33,277 nucleotides of DNA. Origin: Chloroflexota bacterium (GTDB lineage Bacteria; Chloroflexota; Anaerolineae; Anaerolineales; Anaerolineaceae). Position 1 is the stretch's first letter; every line of letters begins with the position of its first letter. Where the stretch lies: positions 1 through 33,277 of the forward strand of contig JAKQFH010000037.1 in assembly GCA_029556265.1 (NCBI GenBank), written 5' to 3'. The notes under the pieces were generated by a model that searched no databases, was not told the origin of the DNA, and saw nothing but the letters and a program-made list of their open reading frames with translations. The position numbers and the translations under genes were made by a program. Positions 15,829 through 24,651 of this stretch are shown here, in pieces.

Positions 15829-15859
15829 ACAAAAAAGCGGAGCCGCGCGCGGCTCCGCT
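15829..15859 (-). terminator. Intrinsic terminator of the glycerol-3-phosphate oxidation operon
   Basis: AGCGGAGCCGCG pairs with its complement in a nearly loopless palindrome; the minus-strand transcript continues into a run of T. Confidence 0.85.
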
Positions 15860-15879
15860 CTCTCACATCCAAACAACCA

Positions 15880-16251
15880 CTATCCCTTGACGGGCATGCT
15901 GCGGCTGGCAAGCACATTAATCCCCGTGCCCAGCACATTCTCCAGCACGACCGTCTTCATCACCACAGGCGCCTCGACTTCAACCTTGCGAATCTCCGCC
16001 AACACCTGCGGGATCATCGGTTTTGGCACCGGCCGTTCGGTATACACTGGCAGCAGCGGATGGAAACCGTTGCGGACTTTGACCGTGGTCGCCACCATCC
16101 GGCGGGGATCCGAAGTTTCAGCCTGCGCGTAATCCAATCCCTTTTTACAGGAATTGCCAGTCACCTCGATGACTTCCCCGTTTTCCATCAACACGGTCAG
16201 ACTGCAGCCCTGCGGACAGGCGGTGCAAATGAAATTCAATTCTTCAGCCAT
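15880..16251 (-). CDS. DUF1667 protein, third component of glycerol-3-phosphate oxidation system
   Basis: This 123-residue protein has four cysteines near its N-terminus (C9-x2-C12-x3-C16 and C35, in ICTACPQGCSLTV and GNSCKKG), which suggests a small metal or Fe-S site. DUF1667 proteins regularly follow a GlpA-like dehydrogenase and a FAD/NAD oxidoreductase in Thermotogae and Firmicutes, and are presumed electron-transfer partners. Here it lies eight bases after the FAD/NAD oxidoreductase gene and is the last gene before a strong terminator. It probably passes electrons within, or from, the glycerol-3-phosphate dehydrogenase complex. The exact role is not established. Confidence 0.9.
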   Translation of the reverse strand: MAEELNFICTACPQGCSLTVLMENGEVIEVTGNSCKKGLDYAQAETSDPRRMVATTVKVRNGFHPLLPVYTERPVPKPMIPQVLAEIRKVEVEAPVVMKTVVLENVLGTGINVLASRSMPVKG

Positions 16252-16259
16252 TTTTCCTC

Positions 16260-17537
16260 CTAGCGCGGGTTGATATCAATGGTCAGCTGCCTGGATTTGG
16301 CAACATCCGCGTAATTTTTAGTCTTCAGGATGACGGTCACCATTTCGCCCGGGCGGACGTAACGCTCCGCTTTGCGGGTAATCAGGTTCTCGCCGTCGTG
16401 CACTTCCACCCACACCGGCTGTTCAATCGGACGGGTGACGCGCATTTGCAGGCGAACATCTTCCTGTTCCAGCGTGCTCTTATCCAACTTATGCGGAACC
16501 ACGTAGCGCACATTCTTGCCGGCAATAAGCGGCGTGTAGCGGGCTTCGGCGTTGCGCAGCGCGATGGCAAACTTCGCCGCGCTCTTTCCGGCCGAGAAAC
16601 CTGCTTCAGAAACCCAGTCTACCAGGTCGTAAACATGCACCACGTTCCCTGCCGCGAAGATGCCGGGTACGTTGGTCTGGAAAGTCTCATCCACATACGG
16701 CCCGCTGGTAACCGGGTCCAGCTTTACGCCAGCCTTACGGGAGAGTTCGTTTTCCGGAATAAGACCCACCGAGAGCAGAAGCGTATCGCAGGGGATGATT
16801 TCTTCCGTGCCGGGCACAAAGTTCCATTTTTCGTCCACCTGCACCGCTTCAATCGCTTCCACGCGGTTCTTGCCCAGAATGCGCTTGATGGTGTGATTAA
16901 GCTGCAAGGGAATGTCATAGTCTTGCAGGCACTGCACCAGGTTGCGGCTGAGCCCGGAGAGGTAGGATTGGATTTCCAGCACGCGTTCCACATGCGCGCC
17001 TTCAAAAGTCATGCGGCGCGCCATAATCATGCCAATATCGCCCGAGCCGAGGATGACAACTTCCTTGCCGGGCATATAGCCTTCCACGTTCACCCAGCGC
17101 TGGGCGGTGCCGGCGGTATAAATGCCGTTCGGGCGATATCCAGGGATGCGGATCTGGGCGCGGGTGCGCTCGCGGCAGCCCATCGCCAAAACGATCGCGC
17201 GGGCTTCAATTTCCACATAGCCGTGCTCTTTGCTGGAAAGGAACAGGTGGCGCTGGGGCGTGATGTCCATCACCATGGTATTTAAAAGCACTTCCACGTG
17301 CAGGCTCAACATCTCCTCAATAAAATGCTGGGCGTAGCCTGGTCCGGGCAGGTCCTCTTTGAGGAGTTCCAGACCAAAACCATTATGGATACACTGCAGC
17401 AGAATGCCGCCCAATTCGGTATCGCGTTCGATAATCAGGACGTCGTCCGCGCCAGCTTTCTTGGCTTCAATCGCCGCCGCAACGCCGCCCGGGCCGCTGC
17501 CAACCACAACCACATCGTAGATTTGTTTCGTTAACAT
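16260..17537 (-). CDS. FAD/NAD(P)-dependent oxidoreductase, GlpB-like partner of glycerol-3-phosphate dehydrogenase
   Basis: This 425-residue pyridine-nucleotide-disulfide-oxidoreductase-fold protein has an FAD site VVVGSGPGGVAAAIEAKKAG at the N-terminus and an NAD site VVILGSGDIGMIMARR in the middle. A second FAD motif is GIFAAGNVVHVYDLVDWVSE. ILLQCIHNGFGLELLKEDLPGP is characteristic of the subfamily next to GlpA and DUF1667. No redox-active CxxC is visible, unlike thioredoxin reductases. GGAGGG precedes the ATG. The gene starts one base after the stop of the GlpA-like gene, indicating translational coupling. It is likely to move electrons between the dehydrogenase flavin and NAD or another acceptor, which is inference from family context. 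Confidence 0.9.
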   Translation of the reverse strand: MLTKQIYDVVVVGSGPGGVAAAIEAKKAGADDVLIIERDTELGGILLQCIHNGFGLELLKEDLPGPGYAQHFIEEMLSLHVEVLLNTMVMDITPQRHLFLSSKEHGYVEIEARAIVLAMGCRERTRAQIRIPGYRPNGIYTAGTAQRWVNVEGYMPGKEVVILGSGDIGMIMARRMTFEGAHVERVLEIQSYLSGLSRNLVQCLQDYDIPLQLNHTIKRILGKNRVEAIEAVQVDEKWNFVPGTEEIIPCDTLLLSVGLIPENELSRKAGVKLDPVTSGPYVDETFQTNVPGIFAAGNVVHVYDLVDWVSEAGFSAGKSAAKFAIALRNAEARYTPLIAGKNVRYVVPHKLDKSTLEQEDVRLQMRVTRPIEQPVWVEVHDGENLITRKAERYVRPGEMVTVILKTKNYADVAKSRQLTIDINPR

Positions 17538-17538
17538 C

Positions 17539-19023
17539 TCAGCCCTCCACCTGTTTTGTCTGTCGGAATAAATATTCTGAGCCGGCGCCGCGCTTGGTCA
17601 CTTCCAGGGGAGAGATGCCAAGCTCGCGGGAAAGGATGGTCACCACGCGGGTCATGTCAAAACCACCCTGACAGCGCCCGGTGCCCAGCCAGGTGCGCCG
17701 CTTGATGGCGTCGTAAGTCAGGGCGGGAATGGGCGCGTGAATTTCGGCAATGATTTCGCCTTCGGTGATGTTCTCGCAGCGGCAGATGACCTGCCCAAAG
17801 CGGGGATCCATCTCAACCAGCAGCTGGCGATCTTTGTGAGACATATTGCGGAAGCGCGGTCTGTCAGGTCGGATGGGGTCCCAGTCCTTTTTCTCAACCA
17901 GCTTCTCGCCGGCATCGCGCAGCATGTCCACCACCTCTTCGGCGATGGCTGGCGCGGAGGTCAGCCCAGGCGATTCGATGCCGCCCAGGTTCACCAGACC
18001 CTGCACCTCATCCGGAATTTCGATAATGTAATCATTGTTATAGACGACGCCTGGCGTCTTGCAAGGGCCGTTGCCCATCGGGCGAAGGCCGACAAAATTG
18101 GCGATGGAGTAGCGCAGGTTCAATGAGGGGATAAGTTTGAGCGCACCTTCCGCCACTTCCGCCAATCCCTCTTTGGTGGTGGATGTGTCTTCCTTATCTT
18201 CAATGATCGTGCCGTTCGGTCCGGCAATGGTGTTCTCGTGCAGTGTGGTGGTCACCAGGATGCCCTTACCTTTGTGTGAAGGCACCGGGAAGAGCACATT
18301 GTCGATAGACACATCCGCGCGATCAAAGATGTAGTACTCGCCTTTGCGTGGTTTGATGATGAATTCCGGACGAATGCCTGCTTTATGCATCACGTCGTCA
18401 GCGTAAATACCTGCCGAGTTGATAACCCAGCGACCGTAGATATCCCCGCGGTTGGTGCGCACGCCAATGATGCGTTTGCCTTCCATGATGAAATCCTGGA
18501 AGGCGGTGTTCAAGAGCACTTTCGCGCCGTTCATCACCGCGTTTTCGCCCGCCGCCACCGTAACCTGGAAGGGGTCGCAGATGCCGCCGGTGGACGCCCA
18601 CAGCGCGCCGCTTGTTTCGGGGTTGATATTCTTTTCGCGCGCGCGCATTTCCGCGCCGTCAATCATCAACATCCCAGGGACGCCGTTTTGCTTGCCCTGA
18701 TCCATCAGCTTGTGCACCAGTGGAAGCTCATCGTCTCCGATAGCGACCACATAGTCGCCGCGCCGTTCGAAAGCAAAATTGAGCTCGCCAGCCAATGTGT
18801 CCCACATGGCGTTGCCTCTCACGTTCATTTTTGCTTTCAGAGAGCCGGGAACTGGGTCATAACCCGCGTGGACGATGGCGGTATTGGCGCTGGAACACCC
18901 CATACCGACATCAGCTTCCTTTTCTATGAGCAGCACCTTCCCCTCGTACCGGGAAAGCCAGCGGGCGATCATACATCCAACGACGCCCCCGCCGATGATA
19001 ATGTAATCATATTTTTCCTGCAC
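17539..19023 (-). CDS. glpA: GlpA-like glycerol-3-phosphate dehydrogenase with BFD-type [2Fe-2S] domain
   Basis: This 494-residue FAD-dependent dehydrogenase (DAO fold) oxidises sn-glycerol 3-phosphate to dihydroxyacetone phosphate. FAD binding is shown by YIIIGGGVVGCMIARWLS; MGCSSANTAIVHAGYDP and GLRPMGNGPCKTPGV are family segments. A C-terminal BFD-like domain follows with C414-x-C416 (VICRCENITEGEI) and C451 (GTGRCQGGFD). The usual fourth Cys, five residues later (CQGGFC), is Asp456 here, so the cluster would need another ligand or be absent. The start is GTG 19023 with AGGAGGT five bases upstream. The gene leads a tight three-gene operon transcribed away from glpF. An extended -10 promoter lies about 290 bases upstream. 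Confidence 0.92.
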   Translation of the reverse strand: MQEKYDYIIIGGGVVGCMIARWLSRYEGKVLLIEKEADVGMGCSSANTAIVHAGYDPVPGSLKAKMNVRGNAMWDTLAGELNFAFERRGDYVVAIGDDELPLVHKLMDQGKQNGVPGMLMIDGAEMRAREKNINPETSGALWASTGGICDPFQVTVAAGENAVMNGAKVLLNTAFQDFIMEGKRIIGVRTNRGDIYGRWVINSAGIYADDVMHKAGIRPEFIIKPRKGEYYIFDRADVSIDNVLFPVPSHKGKGILVTTTLHENTIAGPNGTIIEDKEDTSTTKEGLAEVAEGALKLIPSLNLRYSIANFVGLRPMGNGPCKTPGVVYNNDYIIEIPDEVQGLVNLGGIESPGLTSAPAIAEEVVDMLRDAGEKLVEKKDWDPIRPDRPRFRNMSHKDRQLLVEMDPRFGQVICRCENITEGEIIAEIHAPIPALTYDAIKRRTWLGTGRCQGGFDMTRVVTILSRELGISPLEVTKRGAGSEYLFRQTKQVEG

Positions 19024-19308
19024 GCTTACCTCCTATTGGAAATGTCACAAAGATTTCTGCCTTTCGCAGTAACTAAGCAGCTGAATTGCGTTCAGGGCGA
19101 ACCCATTCAACAGCGTTACTTTATTCCTATAAAAATAACAGGCGCCAATCCCTGCGGTCAGGCATTGGTATGCCGCCTGAAAAAAGAAGAAGTTGTAAAT
19201 GCCGCGGGGTGTCGGTGCTGGAATGAAAAAACCGTCTGAAGTCCGTTCGTCCTGTCATTTCCCAGTCAGCTCCCAAAGTCCCGCTTTTGAAATTTGATGA
19301 GTTGGCTG

Positions 19309-19326
19309 ATTATACCAGCATATTGT
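19309..19326 (-). promoter_or_regulatory. Extended -10 promoter of the minus-strand glycerol operon
   Basis: On the minus strand TGG at 19317-19315 directly precedes TATAAT (19314-19309), a TGn-extended -10. No good -35 is placed. ACAATATGCT (19326-19317) adjoins it and recurs at the glpF promoter. The leader to the GTG at 19023 would be about 280 bases long. Confidence 0.5.
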
Positions 19327-20107
19327 CAATCTGCCGGTTTCTTTTGCCATTTTTCGGGTTAAATCAGACCAGAGGGGAAGAGTGGGAAGGGTATTGTAAT
19401 TGGAATCCTAACCTCCTGATGCTGACAAATTCGAAATGTCCTCTTCGCCAATAGCCATGGAGAATGCTGGTTCTTTGCAATCCTCTTTCACCACCTGTGC
19501 TGAGCTTACCCGCTTGAAGGGCTGCTCATGTTGGTGGCTTTACGGCCGCGCCCTGAAGGGAACAGGATTTGCGGCGCGGCGGTCCGCCTTATGCCTGGAG
19601 GTCAATCCGAATGGCAGGTCGGGGGTAGATTTAAGGTTTGCCAACTCAGCAAACCCTCCCATCCGGGGAGGAATCCCGCGCGGGATACTACGCAATTTGC
19701 CCGGCGCCTGTCCCCGCATGCTGCGGTGGTGTTTCGAGGTGCTCAGGCGCAAAATACCAACCGCCTGCGTCAACCTTTACCGACGCTTTCCCTCTTTCCG
19801 TCCAAATCGCGGGCAATAGGTGTTGCGTCCCGTATACAACCGTGCGAGGTTCGCGCGATTCATCTTCTTCCCTTTCCAGCGCGCAGCCAGTTCCTGCCAG
19901 GGCGGCTGGTTGAAATGGGAATCAGGCAAACCCGCGGGACTCACCCGATGCAAGCTGCCGGCCTTGATACATGCCAGCAAAGAGGGGTAGAAGCCGCCCG
20001 CCCGCGCGCCCTGGCGGCAAAACAGCCCGAATTAACAGCCGGGAAACAGTTAATAATCCGCGTTTGAGATAATATTTATGCGCTTTCTATGAAAACTGTA
20101 TAAAGTC
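19327..20107. other. Intergenic region between divergent glycerol operons, no supported gene
   Basis: Several open frames occur, including two consecutive ones on the minus strand in the same frame (19980-19777 and 19773-19540). They are rich in Arg and Pro, lack recognisable motifs and have no convincing ribosome-binding sites. It may contain decayed coding DNA. Confidence 0.4.
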
Positions 20108-20137
20108 TTTGACTCTTGTCAAACAATATGCTATAGT
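20108..20137 (+). promoter_or_regulatory. Promoter and palindromic operator of the glpF-dhaM operon
   Basis: TTGACT (20109-20114), a 17-base spacer and TATAGT (20132-20137) with TATGC before it, matching an extended -10. The perfect inverted repeat TTTGAC-TCTT-GTCAAA (20108-20123) overlaps the -35 box, where a repressor would block RNA polymerase. The regulator is not identified. Confidence 0.7.
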
Positions 20138-20143
20138 TGGAGT

Positions 20144-20466
20144 AATTCGGAAAACTCCAGCCGCCTGATTAGTGGGCACAGTAAATTACTGGAAGTTGTG
20201 TTATGGATCGCTAAAGTTCGGGAGGAATGCGGGCAGGACCAGCTTAAAAAATTCGACCCCTATCTGAATATCGGTTTGATGGAGTTGACTCTCACCCGAC
20301 TTTCACTCCATTAGCTGATCAAAACACCATAAACTTCGCTGCGGGTTATTTTTATATCGTCTATGAATGAAAGGAGGCACCCCGAAAAGATAAAACCCAT
20401 TGTAAACCGTTCAATTCCAACTTTTAAGATCATTTTTCACATATTCAAAAAGGAGATTTTGTAAAC
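20144..20466 (+). other. Long untranslated leader of glpF
   Basis: About 320 bases separate the predicted start of transcription from the glpF ATG. ATGGAGT (20279-20285) can pair with ACTCCAT (20305-20311). A strong AAAGGAGG near 20370 has no start codon at useful distance. The real glpF site is AAAGGAG at about 20450. The length and structure invite post-transcriptional control as in Gram-positive glpF leaders, but no terminator with a U tract is visible. Confidence 0.4.
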
Positions 20467-21261
20467 ATGGAAAACAGAACGTTCAAAGAGTTTATCGGTG
20501 AGGTTTTTGGCACGTTTATCCTCATCCTGCTTGGTGACGGCGTCGTCGCCAATGTCGGTCTTGCACCCCGCCTCGCTGGCACTGCATACAACTGGAACAC
20601 CATCACCATTGGCTGGGCCTTCGCGGTCATCATCGCCGTGTACGTTTCCGCCGGCGTCTCTGGCGCACACCTGAACCCGGCTGTGACCCTTGGTCTGGCT
20701 GTTCGCCGCGGCTTCCCGTGGAAGAAAGTATTCCCCTACATTGTTGCTCAGATGATCGGCGCCTTCCTCGGCGCTGCCGCAGTGTACCTTGTGTACCGCG
20801 ACGGCCTCGTGGCTGCCGGCATGCCCAATGTGTGGTCAACCGGCCCCGGCTCTGTTTACAGTGGTGTCTTCTTCGGCGCTGACAAAGCTGGCGCTGCGGG
20901 AACTTCCTACAGCATGCTGACCGCCATCATCGCGGAACTGTTCGGCACCTTCATGCTCACCTGGGGTATCGCTGCCAGCGGCGACCTGAAGAACAACGGT
21001 CTGAAGGACAACCTGGGCGGCCTCATCGTGGGCTTCACCGTGCTTGCGGTTGGTCTGTCCCTCGGCGGCCCCAGCGGCTATTCCATCAATCCTGCCCGTG
21101 ACCTCGGCCCCCGCCTGTTCGGTCTGGTTGCCGGCACCAAGGGCCTCTTCGACGGCTTGTACTGGCTGATCCCGCCGGTGCTCGTTCCCGCCATCGCCGG
21201 CCCCATCGGGTTCTGGCTGTATGACATTCTCGTCGCCAAGAACCTGCCTAAGAAAGACTAA
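20467..21261 (+). CDS. glpF: Glycerol uptake facilitator (aquaglyceroporin)
   Basis: This 264-residue six-helix MIP-family channel passes glycerol through the cytoplasmic membrane by facilitated diffusion. Both half-helix signatures are present: GAHLNPAVTLG and SINPARDLGPRLFG. The Asp after the second NPA-R (NPARD) is typical of glycerol-conducting members rather than water-only channels. It is the first gene of the plus-strand operon, immediately upstream of dhaK. An inverted repeat GAATTCAGA (21267-21275)/TCTGAATTC (21303-21311) lies in the gap after it and may shape mRNA processing. Confidence 0.95.
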   Translation: MENRTFKEFIGEVFGTFILILLGDGVVANVGLAPRLAGTAYNWNTITIGWAFAVIIAVYVSAGVSGAHLNPAVTLGLAVRRGFPWKKVFPYIVAQMIGAFLGAAAVYLVYRDGLVAAGMPNVWSTGPGSVYSGVFFGADKAGAAGTSYSMLTAIIAELFGTFMLTWGIAASGDLKNNGLKDNLGGLIVGFTVLAVGLSLGGPSGYSINPARDLGPRLFGLVAGTKGLFDGLYWLIPPVLVPAIAGPIGFWLYDILVAKNLPKKD

Positions 21262-21335
21262 ATCCAGAATTCAGAACGAAAGCCGCTGCTTCTGCCAGCC
21301 AATCTGAATTCGTGATTAGAAAGGAGACACTGTAA

Positions 21336-22337
21336 ATGAAGAAATTAATCAACAAGCCCGAAGATGTCGTTGTGGAAGAGCTTCAGGGTATCGAACTGGC
21401 TCACCCGGATATCGTTAAGGTGCACTACGATCCAAACTACATCGTACGCGCCGATGCCCCCGTGAAGGGAAAGGTGGGCCTTGTCTCCGGTGGAGGCAGC
21501 GGTCATGAACCCATGCACGGCGGTTTTGTGGGCAAGGGTATGCTGGACGCCGCCTGCCCAGGCGCCGTCTTCACCAGCCCGACCCCGGACCAAATGCTCG
21601 AAGCCACCAAAGCCGTCAACGGCGGCGCAGGCGTCCTGCACATTGTCAAGAACTACACCGGCGACGTAATGAACTTCGAAATGGCTGCCGACCTGGCAAA
21701 GGAAGAAGGCATCGAAGTGGAAGCTGTGGTGGTGGATGACGATGTGGCTGTAAAGGACAGCACCTGGACCGCCGGACGACGCGGCGTTGGCCTGACTGTA
21801 CTGATGGAAAAGATCGTTGGCGCTGCCGCCGAAGAAGGCCGCTCCCTCAAGGAAGTTGCCGACCTGGCGCGCAAAATCAACGCTCAAGGCCGCAGCATGG
21901 GCATGGCGCTCACTTCCTGCACCGTCCCGCATGTTGGCAAACCGTCCTTTGACCTGCCCGAAGATGAGATGGAAATTGGCATCGGCATCCACGGCGAGCC
22001 TGGACGCACCCGTATGAAGATAGAACCCGCCGACAAGGTGACAGAAATGCTGCTCACCCCAATCGTCGAAGACCTGCCTTTCAAATCGGGCGATGAAGTT
22101 TTGCTCTTTGTCAACAGCATGGGCGGCACTCCCCTGATTGAACTCTACATCATCTATCGCAAAGCGGTTAAGATGTTGGAGGCGAAGGGAATCAAAGTGA
22201 CCCGCCACCTGATCGGCCCCTACATCACCAGTCTCGAAATGGCCGGGGCTTCCATCACCCTGCTCAAGCTGGACGCGGAACTGACCAAACTCTGGGACGC
22301 GCCGGTGAAAACAGCTGGAATGCGCTGGGGTATTTAG
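21336..22337 (+). CDS. dhaK: PTS-type dihydroxyacetone kinase, subunit DhaK
   Basis: This 333-residue substrate-binding subunit holds dihydroxyacetone covalently as a hemiaminal on His219 ([14 protein letters not shown]). [24 protein letters not shown] (about residues 48-71) is the conserved substrate loop, and [18 protein letters not shown] is also typical. DhaK accepts phosphate from the ADP held in DhaL. AAAGGAGACA precedes the ATG. The dhaL gene follows, and dhaM lies three genes later in the same operon. Length and motifs are standard for the PTS-linked form rather than the ATP-linked single-chain form. Confidence 0.96.
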   Translation: MKKLINKPEDVVVEELQGIELAHPDIVKVHYDPNYIVRADAPVKGKVGLVSGGGSGHEPMHGGFVGKGMLDAACPGAVFTSPTPDQMLEATKAVNGGAGVLHIVKNYTGDVMNFEMAADLAKEEGIEVEAVVVDDDVAVKDSTWTAGRRGVGLTVLMEKIVGAAAEEGRSLKEVADLARKINAQGRSMGMALTSCTVPHVGKPSFDLPEDEMEIGIGIHGEPGRTRMKIEPADKVTEMLLTPIVEDLPFKSGDEVLLFVNSMGGTPLIELYIIYRKAVKMLEAKGIKVTRHLIGPYITSLEMAGASITLLKLDAELTKLWDAPVKTAGMRWGI

Positions 22338-22352
22338 TAAATCTGTGTACAA

Positions 22353-22381
22353 GTTCTGGAGTGGTTAAGCCACTCCAGAAC
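22353..22381 (+). repeat. Perfect 12-bp hairpin in the dhaK-dhaL gap
   Basis: GTTCTGGAGTGG pairs with CCACTCCAGAAC around a five-base loop. The following DNA is AT-rich but has no T run, so it is more likely an mRNA stabiliser or processing site than a terminator. Confidence 0.7.
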
Positions 22382-22399
22382 ATATTATCTGAGGTAAAT

Positions 22400-23035
22400 G
22401 TGGCAATATCAAGAGATGATGTCTTAGCGTGGATTCGGAACTTTGCCCAGGTCATTGAAGAAAACAACGTGTATCTTACCGACCTCGATCGTGAGATTGG
22501 CGACGCGGATCACGGTGCTAATATGAACCGCGGGTTTAAAGCTGTTATGACAAAACTGCCGACCTTGGAAACAGGCGATATCGCCAGCATCCTGAAAGGT
22601 GTTGGAATGACGCTGCTGTCCTCGGTTGGCGGCGCGAGCGGTCCTTTGTACTCAACCGTTTTTATGCAGCTAGGTAAGGCTTTTGCTGGCAAAGAACAGC
22701 TTGAATTGGCTGACTGGTACGCCGGATGGGAATCGGCTGAACAGGGCGTACAAATGCGCGGGAAGGCAGTCCCCGGGGAAAAAACCATGGTGGACGCGAT
22801 GCAGCCCGCTTTGGATGCCCTCAAAGAAGCTGTTGCGCAGAACCTTCCAATTGGAGAGGGGTTGCGCAAATCCGCAGATGCTGCGCATGAAGGCATGCTG
22901 GCGACCATTCCCCTGGTCGCGCGCAAAGGACGTGCCAGTTATTTGGGTGAACGCAGCGCGAACCATCAGGATCCCGGCGCCACATCCACCTATTTTCTGC
23001 TTGAAACCGCTGCAAAAACCTGGGCGAATTGTTAA
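22400..23035 (+). CDS. dhaL: PTS-type dihydroxyacetone kinase, subunit DhaL
   Basis: This 211-residue ADP-binding subunit starts at GTG 22400, preceded by GAGGT. An upstream in-frame GTG at 22361 lies inside the hairpin and would add 13 non-family residues. The Mg-ADP site Asp residues fall at 30, 35 and 37 (TDLDREIGDADHGANMNRGF). The second nucleotide segment is SVGGASGPLYSTVFMQLG, and GKAVPGEKTMVDAMQPALD is conserved. DhaL keeps its ADP as a cofactor that is rephosphorylated by DhaM and then phosphorylates dihydroxyacetone on DhaK. Its usual partners are both in the operon. Confidence 0.94.
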   Translation: MAISRDDVLAWIRNFAQVIEENNVYLTDLDREIGDADHGANMNRGFKAVMTKLPTLETGDIASILKGVGMTLLSSVGGASGPLYSTVFMQLGKAFAGKEQLELADWYAGWESAEQGVQMRGKAVPGEKTMVDAMQPALDALKEAVAQNLPIGEGLRKSADAAHEGMLATIPLVARKGRASYLGERSANHQDPGATSTYFLLETAAKTWANC

Positions 23036-23077
23036 TGCCCGGACATATTCAAATCTATTAGTCAAAAAGGAGAAACA

Positions 23078-24577
23078 ATGGCAAAGTATGTAGGAGCAGT
23101 TGATCAGGGTACCACCAGCACCCGCTTTATGATTTTTGACCACAAGGGCGCAGTCGTGGGCTTTGATCAGAAAGAACACGAACAGATTTATCCAAAACCC
23201 GGTTGGGTTGAACACAATCCCCTGGAGATCTGGAAAGCCACCCAGGACGTCATCAAGGGCACGCTGGACAAACTCCACATCGACATCAAGGATATCGCGG
23301 CGGTTGGCGTCACCAATCAGCGCGAGACCACAGTTGTCTGGGAAAAAGCCACCGGCAAACCTGTCTACAACGCCATCGTCTGGCAAGATACCCGCACAGA
23401 CCAAATCTGCAACGAGCTTGCCAAAGACGGCGGTCAGGACAAATATCGCACCAAGGTCGGTCTGCCTCTGGCAACCTACTTCTCCGGTATGAAAGTTAAA
23501 TGGATCCTGGACAACGTCCCTGGCGTCCGCGAAAAAGCTGAAAAGGGCGAAGTTCTCTTCGGCAATATCGACACCTGGGTAATCTGGAACCTCACCGGCG
23601 GCCCCAAGGGCGGTGTGCATGTGACCGATGTTACCAACGGTTCCCGCACCTTCATGATGAATCTGGAAACCCTTGACTGGGATCCTGATATGCTGAAGGA
23701 CCTCGGCATCCCGCGCGCGATGCTCCCGGCAATCAAACCCTCCTCCGAAGTGTATGGCTACTGCCAGAACTCCGGCTTGGACGGTATCCCCGTGGCAGGC
23801 GACCTGGGCGACCAGCAAGCCGCGCTCTTCGGTCAGACCTGCTACGATCCAGGCGAGGCCAAGAACACCTACGGCACCGGCTGCTTCATGCTTATGAACA
23901 CCGGCACCAAACCGATCCAGTCCAAGAATGGTCTGCTGACCACCCTCGGCTATAAGATTGGTAAGGAACCCGCTGTGTACGCTCTCGAAGGCTCCATCGC
24001 CATCACCGGCGCCCTCGTGCAGTGGATCCGCGACAACCTCAAGATGATCGAGAAATCCGCGGATATCGAAGCCCTGGCTAAGACCGTGGACGATGCTGGC
24101 GGCATTTACTTCGTGCCCGCCTTCTCCGGTCTCTTCGCTCCCTATTGGAAGAGCGACGCCCGCGGCGCCATCGTTGGCCTCACCCGCTATGTCAATGCCG
24201 GTCACCTCGCCCGCGCAGTCCTGGAAGCCACCGCTTACCAGACCCGCGAAGTGCTGGATGCCATGAACCTGGACTCCGGTGTTGAACTGAAAGCCCTCAA
24301 GGTCGACGGCGGCATGGTCTTCAATGAGACCCTGATGCAGTTCCAGTCCGACATCCTGGGCGTGCCCGTAATTCGCCCGACCGTTGCCGAAACCACCGCC
24401 CTGGGCGCTGCTTACGCAGCCGGCTTGGCCGTAGGCTTCTGGCAAAAAGTGGATGACCTGCGCATCAACTGTGGCAAGGACAAGGAATGGGAACCCAAGA
24501 TGGATGCAGAAACACGCGCCAAACTCTACAAGGGTTGGAAGAAAGCCGTGACCCGCACCTTCGATTGGGTCGAATAG
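23078..24577 (+). CDS. glpK: Glycerol kinase
   Basis: This 499-residue FGGY-family kinase makes sn-glycerol 3-phosphate from glycerol and ATP. The N-terminal phosphate loop is [16 protein letters not shown]; the substrate-binding segments [25 protein letters not shown] and [13 protein letters not shown] follow, and then the second nucleotide region [11 protein letters not shown] and [21 protein letters not shown]. Length is normal. AAAAAGGAGAAAC precedes the ATG. Placement between dhaL and dhaM is unusual because it mixes the glycerol-3-phosphate route with the dihydroxyacetone kinase route in one transcript. Its product would feed the divergent GlpA-like operon. Confidence 0.97.
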   Translation: MAKYVGAVDQGTTSTRFMIFDHKGAVVGFDQKEHEQIYPKPGWVEHNPLEIWKATQDVIKGTLDKLHIDIKDIAAVGVTNQRETTVVWEKATGKPVYNAIVWQDTRTDQICNELAKDGGQDKYRTKVGLPLATYFSGMKVKWILDNVPGVREKAEKGEVLFGNIDTWVIWNLTGGPKGGVHVTDVTNGSRTFMMNLETLDWDPDMLKDLGIPRAMLPAIKPSSEVYGYCQNSGLDGIPVAGDLGDQQAALFGQTCYDPGEAKNTYGTGCFMLMNTGTKPIQSKNGLLTTLGYKIGKEPAVYALEGSIAITGALVQWIRDNLKMIEKSADIEALAKTVDDAGGIYFVPAFSGLFAPYWKSDARGAIVGLTRYVNAGHLARAVLEATAYQTREVLDAMNLDSGVELKALKVDGGMVFNETLMQFQSDILGVPVIRPTVAETTALGAAYAAGLAVGFWQKVDDLRINCGKDKEWEPKMDAETRAKLYKGWKKAVTRTFDWVE

Positions 24578-24595
24578 TTCTTAGTTTAGGTTAGA

Positions 24596-24633
24596 ATACA
24601 GGGGCGGTGTGATCAGACCAACCGCCCCTGTAT
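24596..24633 (+). terminator. Hairpin after glpK, possible leaky terminator
   Basis: ATACAGGGGCGGT pairs over 13 bases with ACCGCCCCTGTAT. The sequence after it is TAATTAA rather than a T run, so readthrough to the next genes is plausible. Confidence 0.55.
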
Positions 24634-24651
24634 TAATTAATCGGAGGAACA

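Noticed and set aside
19540..19980. Two consecutive minus-strand frames in the same frame between the glycerol operons
   Set aside because: No known motif, no translation signals; could be a decayed gene but nothing identifies it.
22670..24445. Very long minus-strand open frame (591 codons) opposite dhaL and glpK
   Set aside because: It lies antisense to two unambiguous kinase genes and has no recognisable domain; its length reflects codon bias of glpK.
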